Origin: JAHRAW01 sp965249835
Lineage (GTDB): Bacteria; Pseudomonadota; Gammaproteobacteria; Arenicellales; Poriferihabitantaceae
Reading direction: 5' to 3'
Assembly: GCA_965249835.1 (NCBI GenBank)
Contig: CBDFMY010000004.1
Coordinates: 67,164-131,163 of the forward strand
Length of the DNA stretch: 64,000 bases
Numbering within the stretch: position 1 is the first letter of the stretch; every line of letters starts with the position of its first letter. The position numbers were made by a program, and so were the translations under genes. The notes below the pieces were generated by a model that searched no databases, was not told where the DNA came from, and saw nothing but the letters and a program-made list of their open reading frames with translations. Shown here in pieces: positions 62,905 to 64,000 of the stretch.

Positions 62905-63703
62905 CAAACCGGGCTTTTTTGCGCGTATCATCCCTGATACGCGCCCTTCGGGCTCGCTTCGCTCGCGCCAGTCGATTCATGGCGCTCCCGGCGATCTTTT
63001 CTCAATGTGCTTTGGCTTCTCAACGCGCTTTTGTCTTTTCAATTTACTATTGCCCTTTCATTCGTCATTCTCGCCGGCAGGCGGGAATCCAGACGCGCGG
63101 CGTAGCCGCGGCTGGCGGCGAAGCCGCCGGCGCTTTAAGCCACACTACGGCGTAACGGCATTAATAGTCCGGCTACGCCGGACAAAAAGCCGGCGGCTTT
63201 GCCGCCGGTAAGGATAGCGGCTAACGCCGCTGGGGGTTTAACAGATTCACGCCTGCCGGCGAGAATCACGGTCTGGGGATGTGGTTTGGATTATGACGGT
63301 ATTAGTTACTCTCGTCGTTTTTTAGTTTTGGGTTCTCGCCTTTGGCGAGAACAACAGACTGGATTCCCGCCTGCCGGCGAGGATGACGGATTGGGGAGAC
63401 AATGTGAATCGCAAAGTGTGACTTTCTTTGAGACGCCAAAAGTAACCGAGAAAAACCGTCAGCGAAATAGTGAACACATACAATTGCCCGGCGCATATTA
63501 TTATTGGCCGGGCAATCCAGTATTAAACTCAGCGGCGTTAGCCGCTATTGCGCGGCTACGCCGGGACGACATATTCCACTGGGTCCCCGCCTGCCGGCGA
63601 GGATGACGGCAGGGAGGGCGATGGTCTCCCCGCATGGGTGGGAATGATGAGTGTGGTATACTCCCACTGTTTTTTACTCAGGACCCCCTTGAAGGAGTTG
63701 AAT
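62905..63703. repeat. Repeat-rich region upstream of rpsU (families B and C, REP-like hairpins)
   Basis: About 62918-63000 is family B (GCGTATCATCCCTGATACGC). About 63055-63260 carries GCCGGCAGGCGGGAATCC and arrays of GGCGTAGCCGCGG-type palindromes. 63293-63355 repeats 50452-50510. 63355-63605 is family C with GAGACGCCAAAAGTAACC and AGCGAAATAGTGAACACATA. The last 60 bp before rpsU look unique and should hold its promoter. No gene is visible. Confidence 0.72.
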
Positions 63704-63919
63704 ATGCCATCCGTACAAGTCCGGCAGAACGAATCGTTCGATGTGATATTGCGGCGGTTTCGCCGTGCCTGCGAGCGCGCTGGTGTGTTCACCGAATCGC
63801 GCCGTCGTCAGTCATATGAAAAACCCACCACCATCCGCAAGCGCGACGGTGATGCCGCAGTTCGTCGGGAAATGAAACGCGTCTCCCGGCAAAAAGCGCG
63901 GCGCCAGCGAAAATACTAA
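63704..63919 (+). CDS. rpsU: 30S ribosomal protein S21
   Basis: A 71-aa basic protein, MPSVQVRQNESFDVILRRF at the start, with FKRACERAG-like FRRACERAGV and a C-terminal KARRQRK tail. This is S21 at its normal length, which joins the 30S subunit near the anti-SD helix. ATG 63704 is preceded by GAAGGAG. Confidence 0.96.
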   Translation: MPSVQVRQNESFDVILRRFRRACERAGVFTESRRRQSYEKPTTIRKRDGDAAVRREMKRVSRQKARRQRKY

Positions 63920-63930
63920 AAGACACGCCT

Positions 63931-63949
63931 GCCCGCCGCCGGGCTTTTT
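63931..63949 (+). terminator. Rho-independent terminator after rpsU
   Basis: GCCCG (63931-63935) pairs with CGGGC (63940-63944) around CCGC, followed by five T. It begins 11 nt after the rpsU stop and ends the transcript before whatever gene follows outside the window. Confidence 0.85.
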
Positions 63950-64000
63950 ACCCTTCTCTGATTAACCTCCCTGCTCCAAACCGAGCAACCTGAACAGTGC

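Noticed and set aside
1..64000. tRNA or rRNA genes
   Set aside because: I found no cloverleaf with the T-loop GTTCGAATC-type motif followed by an acceptor end, and no rRNA segment. A covariance-model scan would be decisive.

Overview
The window is 64 kb of a GC-moderate proteobacterial chromosome, most likely gammaproteobacterial. The housekeeping genes that support this are Mpl, RNase D, MltA, rpsU and a DsbA-type oxidoreductase. The catabolic genes (taurine via Xsc, D-glutamate via a DgcA/DgcN-type pair, MmsA, a long DmdC-like acyl-CoA dehydrogenase, a Tat-exported polyamine-type binding protein) point to a heterotroph fed by marine or host-derived osmolytes. Three restriction-modification systems, two HepT/MntA pairs, several insertion sequences and many dispersed repeats resemble what is seen in invertebrate or sponge symbionts. 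The lifestyle is inference; no rRNA or tRNA gene was seen.

Layout. 1-140: end of a branched-chain amino acid binding protein. 248-10322 (minus): a type III restriction-modification operon whose mod and res are separated by an OLD-like ATPase, an ImmA/XRE relic, an AlbA_2 regulator and a MntA/HepT pair. 10437-13400: a second cassette (MntA/HepT plus a PD-(D/E)XK-like protein and an ATPase), bracketed by two copies of the livM 3' end. 13421-17684 (minus): livHMGF permease and ATPase genes. 17741-18434: a frameshifted unknown gene. 19074-25723: ald, a NYN protein, an unknown protein, xsc, an AI-2E-type transporter and pta, a taurine-dissimilation set. 25736-29647: enolase-superfamily racemase, DUF1611 protein and a membrane adenylate/guanylate cyclase, all overlapping. 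29996-34999: a four-gene operon with a MotA/TolQ/ExbB channel, two single-span or two-span ExbD-like partners and a protein with two FGE-sulfatase domains. I rate this operon the best candidate for an undescribed machine.

35000-35588: IS relics. 35589-42915: a polyamine-type ABC importer, a MetE-like protein and a methylmalonate-semialdehyde dehydrogenase. 42964-44930: an MvaI/BcnI-like type II restriction-modification pair. 45455-50912: an insertion-sequence zone (IS4 fragment, ISNCY, a CRISPR-like two-repeat remnant, a triple hairpin array, an AAA protein, IS5). 50913-56086: GDPD, acyl-CoA dehydrogenase, DsbA-like protein and Mpl. 56121-58736 (minus): a PLD-type restriction system with two methyltransferases, one split by an in-frame stop. 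58989-62568: RNase D, MltA and an aspartate-type aminotransferase. 62569-63703: dense dispersed repeats. 63704-63919: rpsU with its terminator.

The recurring theme is modular insertion at gene 3' ends. The tails of livM and mod are each found duplicated at cassette junctions, which looks like the footprint of cassette turnover in a defence island.
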